From the NCBI GenBank assembly GCA_015520065.1, contig WAQV01000011.1:1-12852 (forward strand): a DNA stretch of 12,852 nt. The letters are read 5' to 3'. Origin of the DNA: Candidatus Pacearchaeota archaeon (GTDB lineage: Archaea > Nanobdellota > Nanobdellia > Pacearchaeales > GW2011-AR1). Below the pieces are notes generated by a model. It was not told the DNA's origin, searched no databases, and was given only the letters and a program-made list of their open reading frames with translations. The position numbers and the translations under genes were made by a program. Positions within the stretch are counted from its first letter, which is position 1; every line of letters starts with the position of its first letter. This document shows positions 1 to 7,335 of this stretch, in pieces.

Positions 1-74
1 CATTTTTTATAAAATTTATTATATTGTTACAAGATTTAAATCTCTCTGAAAATATCTGTTTCAAGATGGAAAAG

Positions 75-84
75 TATTTAAATA
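75..84 (+). promoter_or_regulatory. TATA box for the PRC-barrel gene
   Basis: TATTTAAATA is preceded by a purine-rich GGAAAAG stretch that could serve as a BRE. Its centre lies about 31 bp before the ATG at 111, so the transcript would have a leader of only a few bases. This spacing is the main reason for choosing the start at 111. Confidence 0.6.
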
Positions 85-110
85 AGTTTATCCCATTTTG
101 TATAAGTAAA

Positions 111-401
111 ATGAGAGTGAAAAAATTAAGCGAAGTTATAGGATTGAAAGTTTATACTGATGCTGGAGACTATTTTGGACAGGTTGAAGAGGCAAATATC
201 CAAGAAAATAAAATTGATGGATGGAGAATTAAAGTTGATGGAAGCATGATTTCATTGATTTCTGGAGCAAAAGGAGTCATAATTCCTCACCAGTTTGTTA
301 AAGCTATAAGCGATATTCTTATAATAAACAAATCTGCTCTTCCAAGCCAAGAGCCAGAATCTGAGCCTGAAATAGGAGAGTTTCCGGAAGAGCTTATCTA
401 A
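111..401 (+). CDS. Single-domain PRC-barrel protein (96 aa)
   Basis: A small PRC-barrel protein. The barrel covers about residues 4-73, with the typical order LSEVIGLKVYTDAGDYFGQV, then a strand ending in GVIIPHQFV and the closing DILII. The last 20 residues form an acidic proline/glutamate tail (EPESEPEIGEFPEELI). The frame stays open upstream to a TTG at 24 and an ATG at 66, but those residues do not look like part of the fold and the TATA box lies at 75-84, so the ATG at 111 is preferred. Archaeal PRC-barrel proteins include the CdpB1/CdpB2 partners of SepF in haloarchaeal cell division; others are linked to RNA metabolism. Which role applies here cannot be told from sequence. The next gene starts 14 bases later and has no promoter of its own that I can see, so the two are probably co-transcribed. 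Confidence 0.85.
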   Translation: MRVKKLSEVIGLKVYTDAGDYFGQVEEANIQENKIDGWRIKVDGSMISLISGAKGVIIPHQFVKAISDILIINKSALPSQEPESEPEIGEFPEELI

Positions 402-415
402 AATCTTAAACAACA

Positions 416-901
416 ATGGCGGCTGAAACAATACTGCAACACTGGATTTTTACAAGTTTCATATATCCATTTTTACTAGTCTTTTTTATTTCTTATGCAA
501 TTCTTGAAAAAACAAAACTTCTTGGAGACGGAAAGCATCAGATTAATGCTATTGTTGCTTTTGTTTTAGGAATTGTTTTTGTAGGAGGAATTTTTCCAAA
601 AATTGTTGTTGAGAATTTGATTTTGTTCCTTACTGTAGCTTTAATCGTTATGTTTGTATTTTTAATGTTGTGGGGTTTTGCAGTTGGAGGAGAGGTAAAA
701 ATTGAAGGGAAAGGATTAAAGCTTGTTGCTGGAGGAATATTAGCAATCGCTGTTTTTATTGCTGTTCTCTGGGCTACTGGAATTGAAGACAGGTTTTTTG
801 ATATGTTGTTCGGGCAACCATGGAGTTCTGCTTTCTGGACTAATGTATTGTTTATTGTAGTAATTGCTGTTGCTATTGCAGTAATATTAAAGAGCAAATA
901 A
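416..901 (+). CDS. Five-helix membrane protein, paralogue 1 (161 aa)
   Basis: Not a family I can name. Five hydrophobic segments are visible at about residues 11-29, 43-60, 66-89, 101-120 and 139-158, with very short loops and a short basic C-terminus. The first helix and following loop carry PFLLVF (18-23), KTK (32-34) and N44, then a second helix of the form IVAFVLGI. The same arrangement recurs in the next gene, so these are tandem paralogues. The gene begins 14 bases after the PRC-barrel stop codon, with no Shine-Dalgarno and no TATA box at leaderless spacing, which suggests read-through from that gene. Its position near a secretion ATPase and platform gene makes a part in that machine plausible, but this is context only. 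Confidence 0.8.
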   Translation: MAAETILQHWIFTSFIYPFLLVFFISYAILEKTKLLGDGKHQINAIVAFVLGIVFVGGIFPKIVVENLILFLTVALIVMFVFLMLWGFAVGGEVKIEGKGLKLVAGGILAIAVFIAVLWATGIEDRFFDMLFGQPWSSAFWTNVLFIVVIAVAIAVILKSK

Positions 902-909
902 TCAGAAAC

Positions 910-918
910 ATATTTAAA
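910..918 (+). promoter_or_regulatory. TATA box for the 184-aa membrane protein
   Basis: ATATTTAAA is centred about 37 bp before the ATG at 951. Initiation about 26 bp downstream would give a leader of roughly a dozen bases, just enough to include the Shine-Dalgarno GAGGTGA. Confidence 0.5.
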
Positions 919-939
919 GTTGCATTCATTTAATAAAAA

Positions 940-946
940 GAGGTGA
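940..946 (+). promoter_or_regulatory. Shine-Dalgarno of the 184-aa membrane protein
   Basis: GAGGTGA lies four bases before the ATG at 951. It is one of the few clear Shine-Dalgarno sites in the window and fixes this start. Confidence 0.7.
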
Positions 947-950
947 AAAG

Positions 951-1505
951 ATGGAAAGCATCATTACTGCTCTTGCTTCATACGGGATTTATGCTGGAGG
1001 AGAAGTAGGAGAGTTATTCTCAAATTTAGAACAGATGGGTTTTTTCAGCTATCTTCTGCCGTTTTTATTGGTGTTTGCACTCGTTAATGGAATCCTTACA
1101 AAAACAAAAATTTTTGATGATAAGGCTGTTAATGGAATAATTGCATTTGCTGTTGGACTTCTTGCATTGCAGTTTGATTTTGTACCGGTATTTTTTTCTG
1201 AGATTTTTCCAAGGCTTGGAGTTGGGCTTGCAATAATCTTAGTAATAATAATCTTAGTAGGGTCGTTTCTTCCTAAAGCTAACTGGGCAAAATACACTAT
1301 TTTTGGAATAGCTGCTGTTATCCTTATTTTTGTGCTGTCCAGCACTGCTGATGCTTTAGGATGGACAATGGGGCAGGTGTTAAGGGAAAATCTTGGAACA
1401 TTCTTAGGAGGATTGGTTATAATTATTTTATTTGCAATAGCTGCTAATGCTGGTTCTGAGAAAACTTCCGATATAGAAACTCCATGGAATCCTTGGGGAA
1501 AGTAA
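951..1505 (+). CDS. Five-helix membrane protein, paralogue 2 (184 aa)
   Basis: An unnamed polytopic membrane protein. Hydrophobic segments lie at about residues 32-49, 60-76, 89-107, 113-130 and 147-165. It shares with the preceding gene the block PFLLVF (37-42), KTK (51-53), N61 and IIAFAVGL, at almost the same spacing. It differs by a longer N-terminus with an amphipathic stretch (about residues 1-28) and a polar tail of about 17 residues ending ETPWNPWGK that would lie outside the membrane. It has its own TATA box and Shine-Dalgarno, so it can be expressed separately from paralogue 1. It converges with the coiled-coil gene on the other strand, only 20 bases away. A role in the neighbouring secretion-like machine is inferred from context only. 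Confidence 0.85.
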   Translation: MESIITALASYGIYAGGEVGELFSNLEQMGFFSYLLPFLLVFALVNGILTKTKIFDDKAVNGIIAFAVGLLALQFDFVPVFFSEIFPRLGVGLAIILVIIILVGSFLPKANWAKYTIFGIAAVILIFVLSSTADALGWTMGQVLRENLGTFLGGLVIIILFAIAANAGSEKTSDIETPWNPWGK

Positions 1506-1525
1506 ATGAAACTTAAATAAAAAAA

Positions 1526-2230
1526 TTATTTATGTTTTTTATGGCCTGACTTTTTATCTTTTTCTGTTTTTTCTGAAACAGCATCAACAACTGAGTTCAC
1601 AATTTTAGAAAAACTGTCTTGCATCATCTCAAGCTCTTTTTTTGTTGTCTCTAAATCCCTTCCATAAGAACCGATTTTATCAAGAATTGCTATCTGAAGT
1701 TTGTCGATAGTGTTTTCTATTCTTTTAAGCCTTTCAGAAAGGTTTTCTATTTTAGGGCTTATTAATGCCTTGAACTCCATAAGTTCATGCAACTTAGATT
1801 CTGTTTTTTTTATTTTCTCGGAAAAAACCTGCTCTGAAATCTCTATAATTGTGCTTGTATCAATTCCTGCTTCTGCAGGAGCATACTCATAACCCTCTCC
1901 ATAACCTTCATAACCTTCCGGCTGCATTTGCTGCATTCCGTATTCAGCTTCTGCAGGAGCCTCATAAGAGTATGTTTCTTGTTGAGTTCCCTGCAAACCT
2001 TGAGGAGATTCCTGAGACATTATTGATTCTTGCATTCCCTGGACTGCAGGACCTCCTGCATTGCTGTCAGCATTTTCAGTTCCTCCTGTCACTGCTGCCT
2101 TTACTTCTGCCTGACTCAATGCATCAGTTATTTCCTTAGGAGAAAACCCTTTCTGCTGAAGAGAGGATATAATCTGGCTATCAGTCATACCGCTGCTCTT
2201 CATTTGCATCACTTCTTCTAAAACTCCCAT
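1526..2230 (-). CDS. Coiled-coil protein with helical N-domain and low-complexity linker (234 aa)
   Basis: No named family is recognised. Three parts are visible. Residues 1-46 form a small helical domain (MGVLEEVMQMKSSGMTDSQI, then GFSPKEITDALSQAE), which resembles a short UBA/SHOCT-like helical bundle. Residues 48-122 are low complexity, rich in Gln, Glu, Gly, Pro, Ala and Tyr. Residues 125-222 are predicted long helix or coiled coil with heptad-like hydrophobics (ISPKIENLSERLKRIENTID), followed by a basic tail GHKKHK. There is no signal peptide or membrane segment, so it is probably cytoplasmic. It lies 22 bases downstream of another coiled-coil gene on the same strand and is probably co-transcribed with it. 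A scaffold or cytoplasmic adaptor of the adjacent ATPase/platform pair is a reasonable guess, comparable in position but not in sequence to archaellum FlaC/D/E proteins. Confidence 0.8.
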   Translation of the reverse strand: MGVLEEVMQMKSSGMTDSQIISSLQQKGFSPKEITDALSQAEVKAAVTGGTENADSNAGGPAVQGMQESIMSQESPQGLQGTQQETYSYEAPAEAEYGMQQMQPEGYEGYGEGYEYAPAEAGIDTSTIIEISEQVFSEKIKKTESKLHELMEFKALISPKIENLSERLKRIENTIDKLQIAILDKIGSYGRDLETTKKELEMMQDSFSKIVNSVVDAVSEKTEKDKKSGHKKHK

Positions 2231-2252
2231 TTTTTCAAGGTTTTTAGTTAGT

Positions 2253-2603
2253 TTATGATTTTATTAAACCCAGTTTTTCAAGGTCTTTTTTTCTTACAAA
2301 TTCAAGTGGCTGGAACATTTTTGCCTGTTTTGCAAGAATCTCCAAGTCCTCTTTTCTTGCAAATCTTGAAAATTCCTCTGAAACAGTCTCAATAAATGAC
2401 TTGACTCTTTCAAGAGTCTGTTTAATTTCTTCAACTTCTTTTTTAAGCTCTAAAATCTTGTTTTCAGTTTCCTCTTTAAACTCCAACAGATTCTCACCAA
2501 TTAAAAACACTCTGTCTTTAAGGGTTTTTTGTTTTTCTTCCATGTCTTTAAGTCTGATATTAATTTCAAACAAAAAATCCCCTCCTGTTTGCTCTCCAAC
2601 CAT
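2253..2603 (-). CDS. Short coiled-coil protein (116 aa)
   Basis: A soluble, almost wholly helical protein. Residues about 12-82 form a charged coiled coil (for example ETENKILELKKEVEEIKQTL). A short C-terminal part contains two similar turns, ARKEDLEILAKQ and VRKKDLEKLGLI, each with a basic residue pair followed by DLE. The start ATG lies about 26 bp from a TATA box on the same strand, so the message is probably leaderless. It is the first gene of a two-gene unit with the 234-aa coiled-coil protein and is divergent from the secretion ATPase, with only 84 bases between the two starts. The family is not recognised. A structural or assembly role beside the ATPase is inferred from position. Confidence 0.8.
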   Translation of the reverse strand: MVGEQTGGDFLFEINIRLKDMEEKQKTLKDRVFLIGENLLEFKEETENKILELKKEVEEIKQTLERVKSFIETVSEEFSRFARKEDLEILAKQAKMFQPLEFVRKKDLEKLGLIKS

Positions 2604-2624
2604 ATATACTTTAATAATAAGAGG

Positions 2625-2633
2625 TTTAAATTT
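2625..2633 (-). promoter_or_regulatory. TATA box for the coiled-coil pair
   Basis: AAATTTAAA on the minus strand is centred 26 bp before the ATG at 2603. This is the classical archaeal TATA distance for a leaderless message. Confidence 0.6.
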
Positions 2634-2656
2634 GTTGTGTTTTAAGTCTATACAAA

Positions 2657-2667
2657 ATATTTTAAAC
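2657..2667 (+). promoter_or_regulatory. TATA box for the secretion ATPase
   Basis: ATATTTTAAAC is centred 26 bp before the ATG at 2688. Together with the box at 2625-2633 it makes a compact divergent promoter for the ATPase and the coiled-coil genes. Confidence 0.6.
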
Positions 2668-2687
2668 TTTTATGCACGAGTATATAT

Positions 2688-4988
2688 ATGCAGTTTGACA
2701 GAAATACTCCTTTGTATTCTTACGAGGTGCAGAGAGAGGCTGGAGAAGATGTATTGTATGTTAATTATTTGGGAGCTCCTTATGTTCCAAGTCTTGCTGA
2801 TTATCCTGAAGTAATGGAAAGAACAATAGATGCTTTAATTGAAAATCCAGGAGTTTCGCGAATTGTCTTTGTGCAGCAAAAAAATTACAATTATGATTTC
2901 AGGGAAACCAGCTATCTGCTGGAGATCGCCCAGTTGTATGTGTACCTCATAAAGCAGGAAAAAATACTCTCTCAGGAAAGACTGCAGGCAATAGATGAAA
3001 CATCATTTTCTAAAAGGTACAATGAGATGTTTTCATTCCTTTTTTTACTGAAAAAAGACCCTGTTGCTGCATATTTGGAATTGAAAAGAATAATAATTGA
3101 AGCAAAAATAGCTCTTGATAAAATGCCTTTTAAAGAGGACTCAAAAATAAGAGTCAACCAAGAAAGTTACATTCATCTTCTAGAAAAAATTTTCAACATG
3201 CTGGAAAAAACAAAACTTATCCAGACAGCTCTTCAGTATATGAAAGATTATAAAAAAGGAGACAGGGAGATTTATAGCAGAATTTTCAAGCCCGACATAA
3301 TTCCTAATTTTACTTTTACAAGACTCATTTCTGACCTTCCAGAAGATGCTGAAATTATTGACCAGTATAAAATTGCAAGCAACACTTATGATGAGTCTGT
3401 TGTAACAATCTTAAAAAAGAAAGATGATGCAAAGTTTGTCTATCACATTGTTCCTCCTGAGAATATCCTTAATGAGGACCAAAACATGCTTTTGAATCTT
3501 GCAAGAAATGTTTTGATTGAGCATCAGCCTAAAGCAGAGGAATTTACTGACACTGAAAGAACAAGGCAGGTTTTTTTTAATGTCTCTCGTGACCTTTTGC
3601 AGGACCTTGCGCAAAGCAAAGGGATTTCATTGAATTATGAGGAGTTAAATAAACTCGCAACAATCCTTGTAAGGCATACAATCGGATTCGGGATTATTGA
3701 AGTTCTGCTTCAAGATGAAAATCTTCAGGATATTGTTCTTAATGCTCCAATGTCTCTTGTAAACATTTTTGTAAGGCATGGAGAGTATGGAGAGTGCATA
3801 ACAAATATTCTTCCTAGTCAGGAAGATGCGAATTCATGGGCTGCTAAATTTAGAATGATATCTGGAAGGCCGTTGGATGAAGCAAACCCAATTTTGGATA
3901 CTCAGCTAAGCATTGGAAATATGAGAGCAAGAATAGCAATAATTCAAAGGCCTTTGTCTCCTGATGGACTGGCATATGCATTAAGAAGGCACAGAGAAAA
4001 GCCATGGACTCTGCCGCTGTTTATTAAAAACAGGATGCTTAACTCACTTGCAGCAGGGCTTTTGAGTTTTCTTGTTGATGGTTCAAGAACCATGCTTGTT
4101 GCTGGAACAAGAAGTTCTGGAAAAACAAGTCTTTTGGGAAGTTTAATGTTGGAAATAATCCCTAGATACAGAATTATTGTTATTGAAGATACCTTAGAAA
4201 TTCCTGTTGAGTCAATGAGAAAATTGAATTATGATATTTTGAGAATGAAAGTGCGTTCAGCATTGTTGAAAACAACGACAGAGGTTTCAGCAGAAGAAGG
4301 AATAAGAACAAGCTTAAGATTGGGAGACAGCTGCCTGATTGTAGGTGAAGTGAGAAGTGAGGAAGCAAAGGCTCTTTATGAAGCAATGAGAGTTGGGGCT
4401 TTGGCAAATGTTGTTGCTGGAACAATTCATGGAGCAAGCCCTTATGGAGTATATGACAGAGTTGTTAATGATTTAGGAGTTCCTAACACCAGTTTCAAAG
4501 CAACAGATGTTATTATTGTCAATAATCCTATAAAGTCTCCAGACGGGTTGCATTCATGGAGAAGAACCTTGCAGATTGCTGAGGTAAGAAAACACTGGAA
4601 AAAAGACCCTTTAGAAGAAAAAGGGTTTGTTGACCTTATGAAATATAATGTAGAAAAAGACTCTTTGGAGCCTACAGATGATTTAATTAATGGTGACAGC
4701 GAGGTTATTAAAGATATTGCTGCTGGAGTTAAAGGATGGGCTGGCAACTGGGATGCTGTTTATGACAACATACTCTTAAGGGCAAAAATAAAACAAGAGT
4801 TAGTTAATATTGCTGAAAAAACGAAAAACAACAACATTTTGGAGGCAGAATTTAATGTTCTTGCAAATAATGCATTTCATCATATTTCTGACAGAATAAG
4901 AGAGGAAATAGGTCTTCCTTCAAGTGAAAGAGTTTTTCCTGAGTGGCAGAAATGGCTCAGGCAGGAAATTAAGAAAAAGAAGATTTAG
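2688..4988 (+). CDS. Type II/IV secretion (VirB11/TadA/FlaI-like) ATPase, 766 aa
   Basis: A secretion/pilus-assembly ATPase that would power assembly or export at the cytoplasmic face of the membrane. The C-terminal motor is complete: Walker A GTRSSGKT at 473-480 (K479, T480), Asp box VIEDTLEIP with E500-D501, Walker B LIVGEVRSEE with E554 and R556, and His box AGTIHG with H581. Residues about 270-430 fit the usual N-terminal secretion-ATPase domain (NLQDIVLNAP, then the arginine-rich RMISGRPLDE and MRARIAIIQRP). The first roughly 250 residues are an extra, mainly helical region, and about 130 residues follow the motor, so the protein is longer than the roughly 500-550 residues usual for archaeal FlaI/TadA. 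No zinc-binding four-cysteine motif is seen. The leaderless TATA box supports this start. The platform gene follows 99 bases downstream. Confidence 0.95.
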   Translation: MQFDRNTPLYSYEVQREAGEDVLYVNYLGAPYVPSLADYPEVMERTIDALIENPGVSRIVFVQQKNYNYDFRETSYLLEIAQLYVYLIKQEKILSQERLQAIDETSFSKRYNEMFSFLFLLKKDPVAAYLELKRIIIEAKIALDKMPFKEDSKIRVNQESYIHLLEKIFNMLEKTKLIQTALQYMKDYKKGDREIYSRIFKPDIIPNFTFTRLISDLPEDAEIIDQYKIASNTYDESVVTILKKKDDAKFVYHIVPPENILNEDQNMLLNLARNVLIEHQPKAEEFTDTERTRQVFFNVSRDLLQDLAQSKGISLNYEELNKLATILVRHTIGFGIIEVLLQDENLQDIVLNAPMSLVNIFVRHGEYGECITNILPSQEDANSWAAKFRMISGRPLDEANPILDTQLSIGNMRARIAIIQRPLSPDGLAYALRRHREKPWTLPLFIKNRMLNSLAAGLLSFLVDGSRTMLVAGTRSSGKTSLLGSLMLEIIPRYRIIVIEDTLEIPVESMRKLNYDILRMKVRSALLKTTTEVSAEEGIRTSLRLGDSCLIVGEVRSEEAKALYEAMRVGALANVVAGTIHGASPYGVYDRVVNDLGVPNTSFKATDVIIVNNPIKSPDGLHSWRRTLQIAEVRKHWKKDPLEEKGFVDLMKYNVEKDSLEPTDDLINGDSEVIKDIAAGVKGWAGNWDAVYDNILLRAKIKQELVNIAEKTKNNNILEAEFNVLANNAFHHISDRIREEIGLPSSERVFPEWQKWLRQEIKKKKI

Positions 4989-5018
4989 ACTCAAATTTGC
5001 AAACAAGCGTATTAGCAA

Positions 5019-5027
5019 TTTATAAAC
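5019..5027 (+). promoter_or_regulatory. TATA box before the platform gene
   Basis: TTTATAAAC lies in the 99-bp gap after the ATPase gene. A start about 26 bp on would give a leader of some 40 bases that includes the Shine-Dalgarno. Read-through from the ATPase gene is also possible. Confidence 0.45.
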
Positions 5028-5079
5028 ATTTATTAATCAGTTTTTACTATTATTTGCATCTAATTCAAAAATTGCAAAA

Positions 5080-5084
5080 GAGGT
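5080..5084 (+). promoter_or_regulatory. Shine-Dalgarno of the platform gene
   Basis: GAGGT three bases before the ATG at 5088 supports this start. Confidence 0.55.
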
Positions 5085-5087
5085 AAG

Positions 5088-7301
5088 ATGGATTACTGGG
5101 ACTCAAAAAATCCTCAGGTTGATGATATCCTTAACAGGTACGGGGCTGAGATTGAGGAAAAAATTGAGGATTCTGCTGGAGTAAATACTGCTGGTTACAG
5201 CAGAGAGTATGTCAAATTCAAAAAAGAGATGGTTCCTCAACTATCAAGATATGAGAGATGGTGCCAGACTCTGGGCAGTTTCATAAAACTAAAGATTTCT
5301 CCAAAAGATGAGGCAAAAATAAGAAGGTATCTTGAGATTGCTCATCTGGAAGTTGAACCGTGGCAGTCTGTAAGTCTGGCTGTTATGGCGCTGTTAGCTA
5401 CTTTTTTTATAGGGTTTTTAATTTCAGTAGCTGTTGCTTTAATAAAAGGAAATACTGCTGACGGATATTTTGCTGCATTTCCGTTCCTGTTCTTTTTTCT
5501 TACAGTAATTCTTTCTGTATTCTTGTTTTATTATGTATATGGCTATCCTGCAAGACTCGCAAACAGATGGAGGTTAAAAGCAAGCAGCCAGATGGTTCCT
5601 GCTATTTTATATATTGTTGTATATATGAGACACACTCCTAATCTTGAAAAAGCTGTTGCTTTTGCATCGCAACACCTGCAATACCCTCTTGCACTGGATT
5701 TCAAAAAAGTCTTTTATGATGTGGAAGTAGGAAAGTTCTCGACAATAAAAAGCAGTCTTGATAATTATCTGCAAGGATGGAGAGATTATTCAACTGAATT
5801 TATAGAGGCGTTTCATTTAATAGAGAGCAGCCTTTTTGAGCCAAACCCTTCAAAAAGAATCTCTATGCTTGACAAATCTCTTCAGGTAGTTCTTGATGGT
5901 GTGTATGACAAAATGCTTAGATTCACTCATAATGTCAAAAGCCCTCTGACAAATGTCTATATGCTTGGAGTTGTTCTTCCAACTCTTGGACTGGCTCTTT
6001 TGCCATTGGCATCTGCAATGATGCAGGGAATGATTAAGTGGATTCATGTAATTCTGTTATTTAATATGATAATCCCTTTTTTTGTGTTTTACCTTACAGA
6101 CAAAATTATGGCTCTAAGACCTGGTGGATATGGTGAAACAAGTTTTCTTGAAAGAAATCCTCTTTACTATAAATATAAAAGCAATGCTCCTTACATTAAA
6201 GCGTTTCTAATATGCCTTCCTTTTTTTATTATAGGGTTTCTGCCATTAATTTTCCAGTACACTCCTTTTCCTGACTGGATTGGAATTCAGAAAGATTATA
6301 CATTTGCAGAACTTGGATTTAGTTTTCTTGGTGAGGAGAAAATTTTTGATTTTAAGAGTGCTGATTCAGCTATAACTGGTGGAAAAGTTGTAGGGCCGTT
6401 TGGAATAGTTGCATTGATTATGGGAATGTTTATTCCTTTAGGCATAGCATTGTTTTTCTCTATAGCTTTTAATGAGAAAACAAAAGAATTGATTAAGGAA
6501 AGGGAAAAAACAAAAGAGCTGGAAAAAGAATTCAATAACTCTCTTTTTCAACTGGGAAACCGTTTAGGCAATGGAATCCCTCCTGAACTTGCATTTGGAA
6601 AGGTTGCAGAGTCTTCCAGAGGCCTGATAACAGAAGAGTTTTTTAGAAGAGTAAATTACAATATTAAAAGCCTTGGAATGAGTGTAGAAAGAGCTATTTT
6701 TGATCCTGTAAGAGGTGCTATAAATTACTTTCCATCTGACTTAATTGCTACAAGTATGAGGGTTTTAGTAGAGTCGAGCAAAAAAGGTCTTAAAATAGCT
6801 TCAATAAGTTTGATGAGCATTTCAGAGTATGTAAAAAATATTCAAAAGATAACAGAAAGATTGAGGGATATGCTTGCAGAAATAATCTCTGATATGAAAA
6901 GCAACATGACTTTTTTGGCTCCTCTGCTTTCAGGAATTGTCGTAGGATTGGCTGCAATGATTACAGGAATATTAAACAAATTAAACCTCGCAAATATAGC
7001 TGCTGCTTCAGGCAGTGGAATCGGAATTGGAAGCTTTACAAATTTAATAACTTTGTTTGATATTGCAAAAATGATTCCTCCGTACTATCTGCAAATAGCG
7101 ATTGGAATTTACCTTGTCCAGATAACTTTCATTTTAACTTCAACTCTCGTAGCTATTAATTCCGGTGAAGATAGACTTGAGAAAACCCATAAAACAGGAA
7201 TAAACCTGAAAAGAGGAATTTTATTGTATTTTGTAACAGCTTTGTTTGCAACGCTATCATTGTTCATTCTTACAGCAGTTGTTTTAGGAGGTCTTATTTA
7301 A
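5088..7301 (+). CDS. Secretion platform membrane protein with two T2SSF/TadC-like domains (737 aa)
   Basis: The inner-membrane platform partner of the ATPase, of the FlaJ/TadC/GspF kind. A soluble N-terminus of about 90 residues precedes helices at about 96-119 and 128-152. The first T2SSF-like cytoplasmic domain spans about 165-285 (MVPAILYIVVYMRHTPNLEK), followed by helices at about 288-309, 317-337 and 371-390. After a helix at about 435-460 and a charged linker (KTKELIKEREKTKELEKE), the second domain spans about 483-605 (LGNRLGNGIPPELAF), then helices at about 606-629, 663-690 and 709-734. Two F domains in one chain is typical for archaeal members. ATPase plus platform together define a type IV pilus-like machine. 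It ends 34 bases from a convergent nuclease gene. Confidence 0.92.
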   Translation: MDYWDSKNPQVDDILNRYGAEIEEKIEDSAGVNTAGYSREYVKFKKEMVPQLSRYERWCQTLGSFIKLKISPKDEAKIRRYLEIAHLEVEPWQSVSLAVMALLATFFIGFLISVAVALIKGNTADGYFAAFPFLFFFLTVILSVFLFYYVYGYPARLANRWRLKASSQMVPAILYIVVYMRHTPNLEKAVAFASQHLQYPLALDFKKVFYDVEVGKFSTIKSSLDNYLQGWRDYSTEFIEAFHLIESSLFEPNPSKRISMLDKSLQVVLDGVYDKMLRFTHNVKSPLTNVYMLGVVLPTLGLALLPLASAMMQGMIKWIHVILLFNMIIPFFVFYLTDKIMALRPGGYGETSFLERNPLYYKYKSNAPYIKAFLICLPFFIIGFLPLIFQYTPFPDWIGIQKDYTFAELGFSFLGEEKIFDFKSADSAITGGKVVGPFGIVALIMGMFIPLGIALFFSIAFNEKTKELIKEREKTKELEKEFNNSLFQLGNRLGNGIPPELAFGKVAESSRGLITEEFFRRVNYNIKSLGMSVERAIFDPVRGAINYFPSDLIATSMRVLVESSKKGLKIASISLMSISEYVKNIQKITERLRDMLAEIISDMKSNMTFLAPLLSGIVVGLAAMITGILNKLNLANIAAASGSGIGIGSFTNLITLFDIAKMIPPYYLQIAIGIYLVQITFILTSTLVAINSGEDRLEKTHKTGINLKRGILLYFVTALFATLSLFILTAVVLGGLI

Positions 7302-7335
7302 TCGTTAAGCCGAAAAACGCAACAGGTTAAATTTG

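Noticed and set aside
1..3. Possible minus-strand gene start (CAT) at the window edge
   Set aside because: Only the putative start codon lies in the window, so a gene cannot be supported.
24..110. N-terminal extension of the PRC-barrel protein from a TTG at 24 or an ATG at 66
   Set aside because: The extra residues do not belong to the barrel fold, and the TATA box at 75-84 would lie inside the gene. The ATG at 111 is at promoter distance.
538..1345. Minus-strand frames of 119 and 98 residues opposite the membrane protein genes
   Set aside because: They are low-complexity Ile/Thr/Asn/Lys-rich shadows of the hydrophobic plus-strand genes.
7203..7289. Pilin-like class III signal (KRG followed by a hydrophobic helix) at the end of the platform protein
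   Set aside because: It is the last membrane helix of a long open frame, with no separate start, so the resemblance to a prepilin cleavage site is accidental.
416..7301. Calling the locus an archaellum operon
   Set aside because: ATPase and platform fit the wider type IV pilus family, but no archaellin or recognisable FlaC/D/E, FlaF, FlaG or FlaH gene is present.
7304..7319. Small CGTT/AACG hairpin between the convergent platform and nuclease genes
   Set aside because: Four base pairs with a long loop and no clear T-run is too weak to call a terminator.
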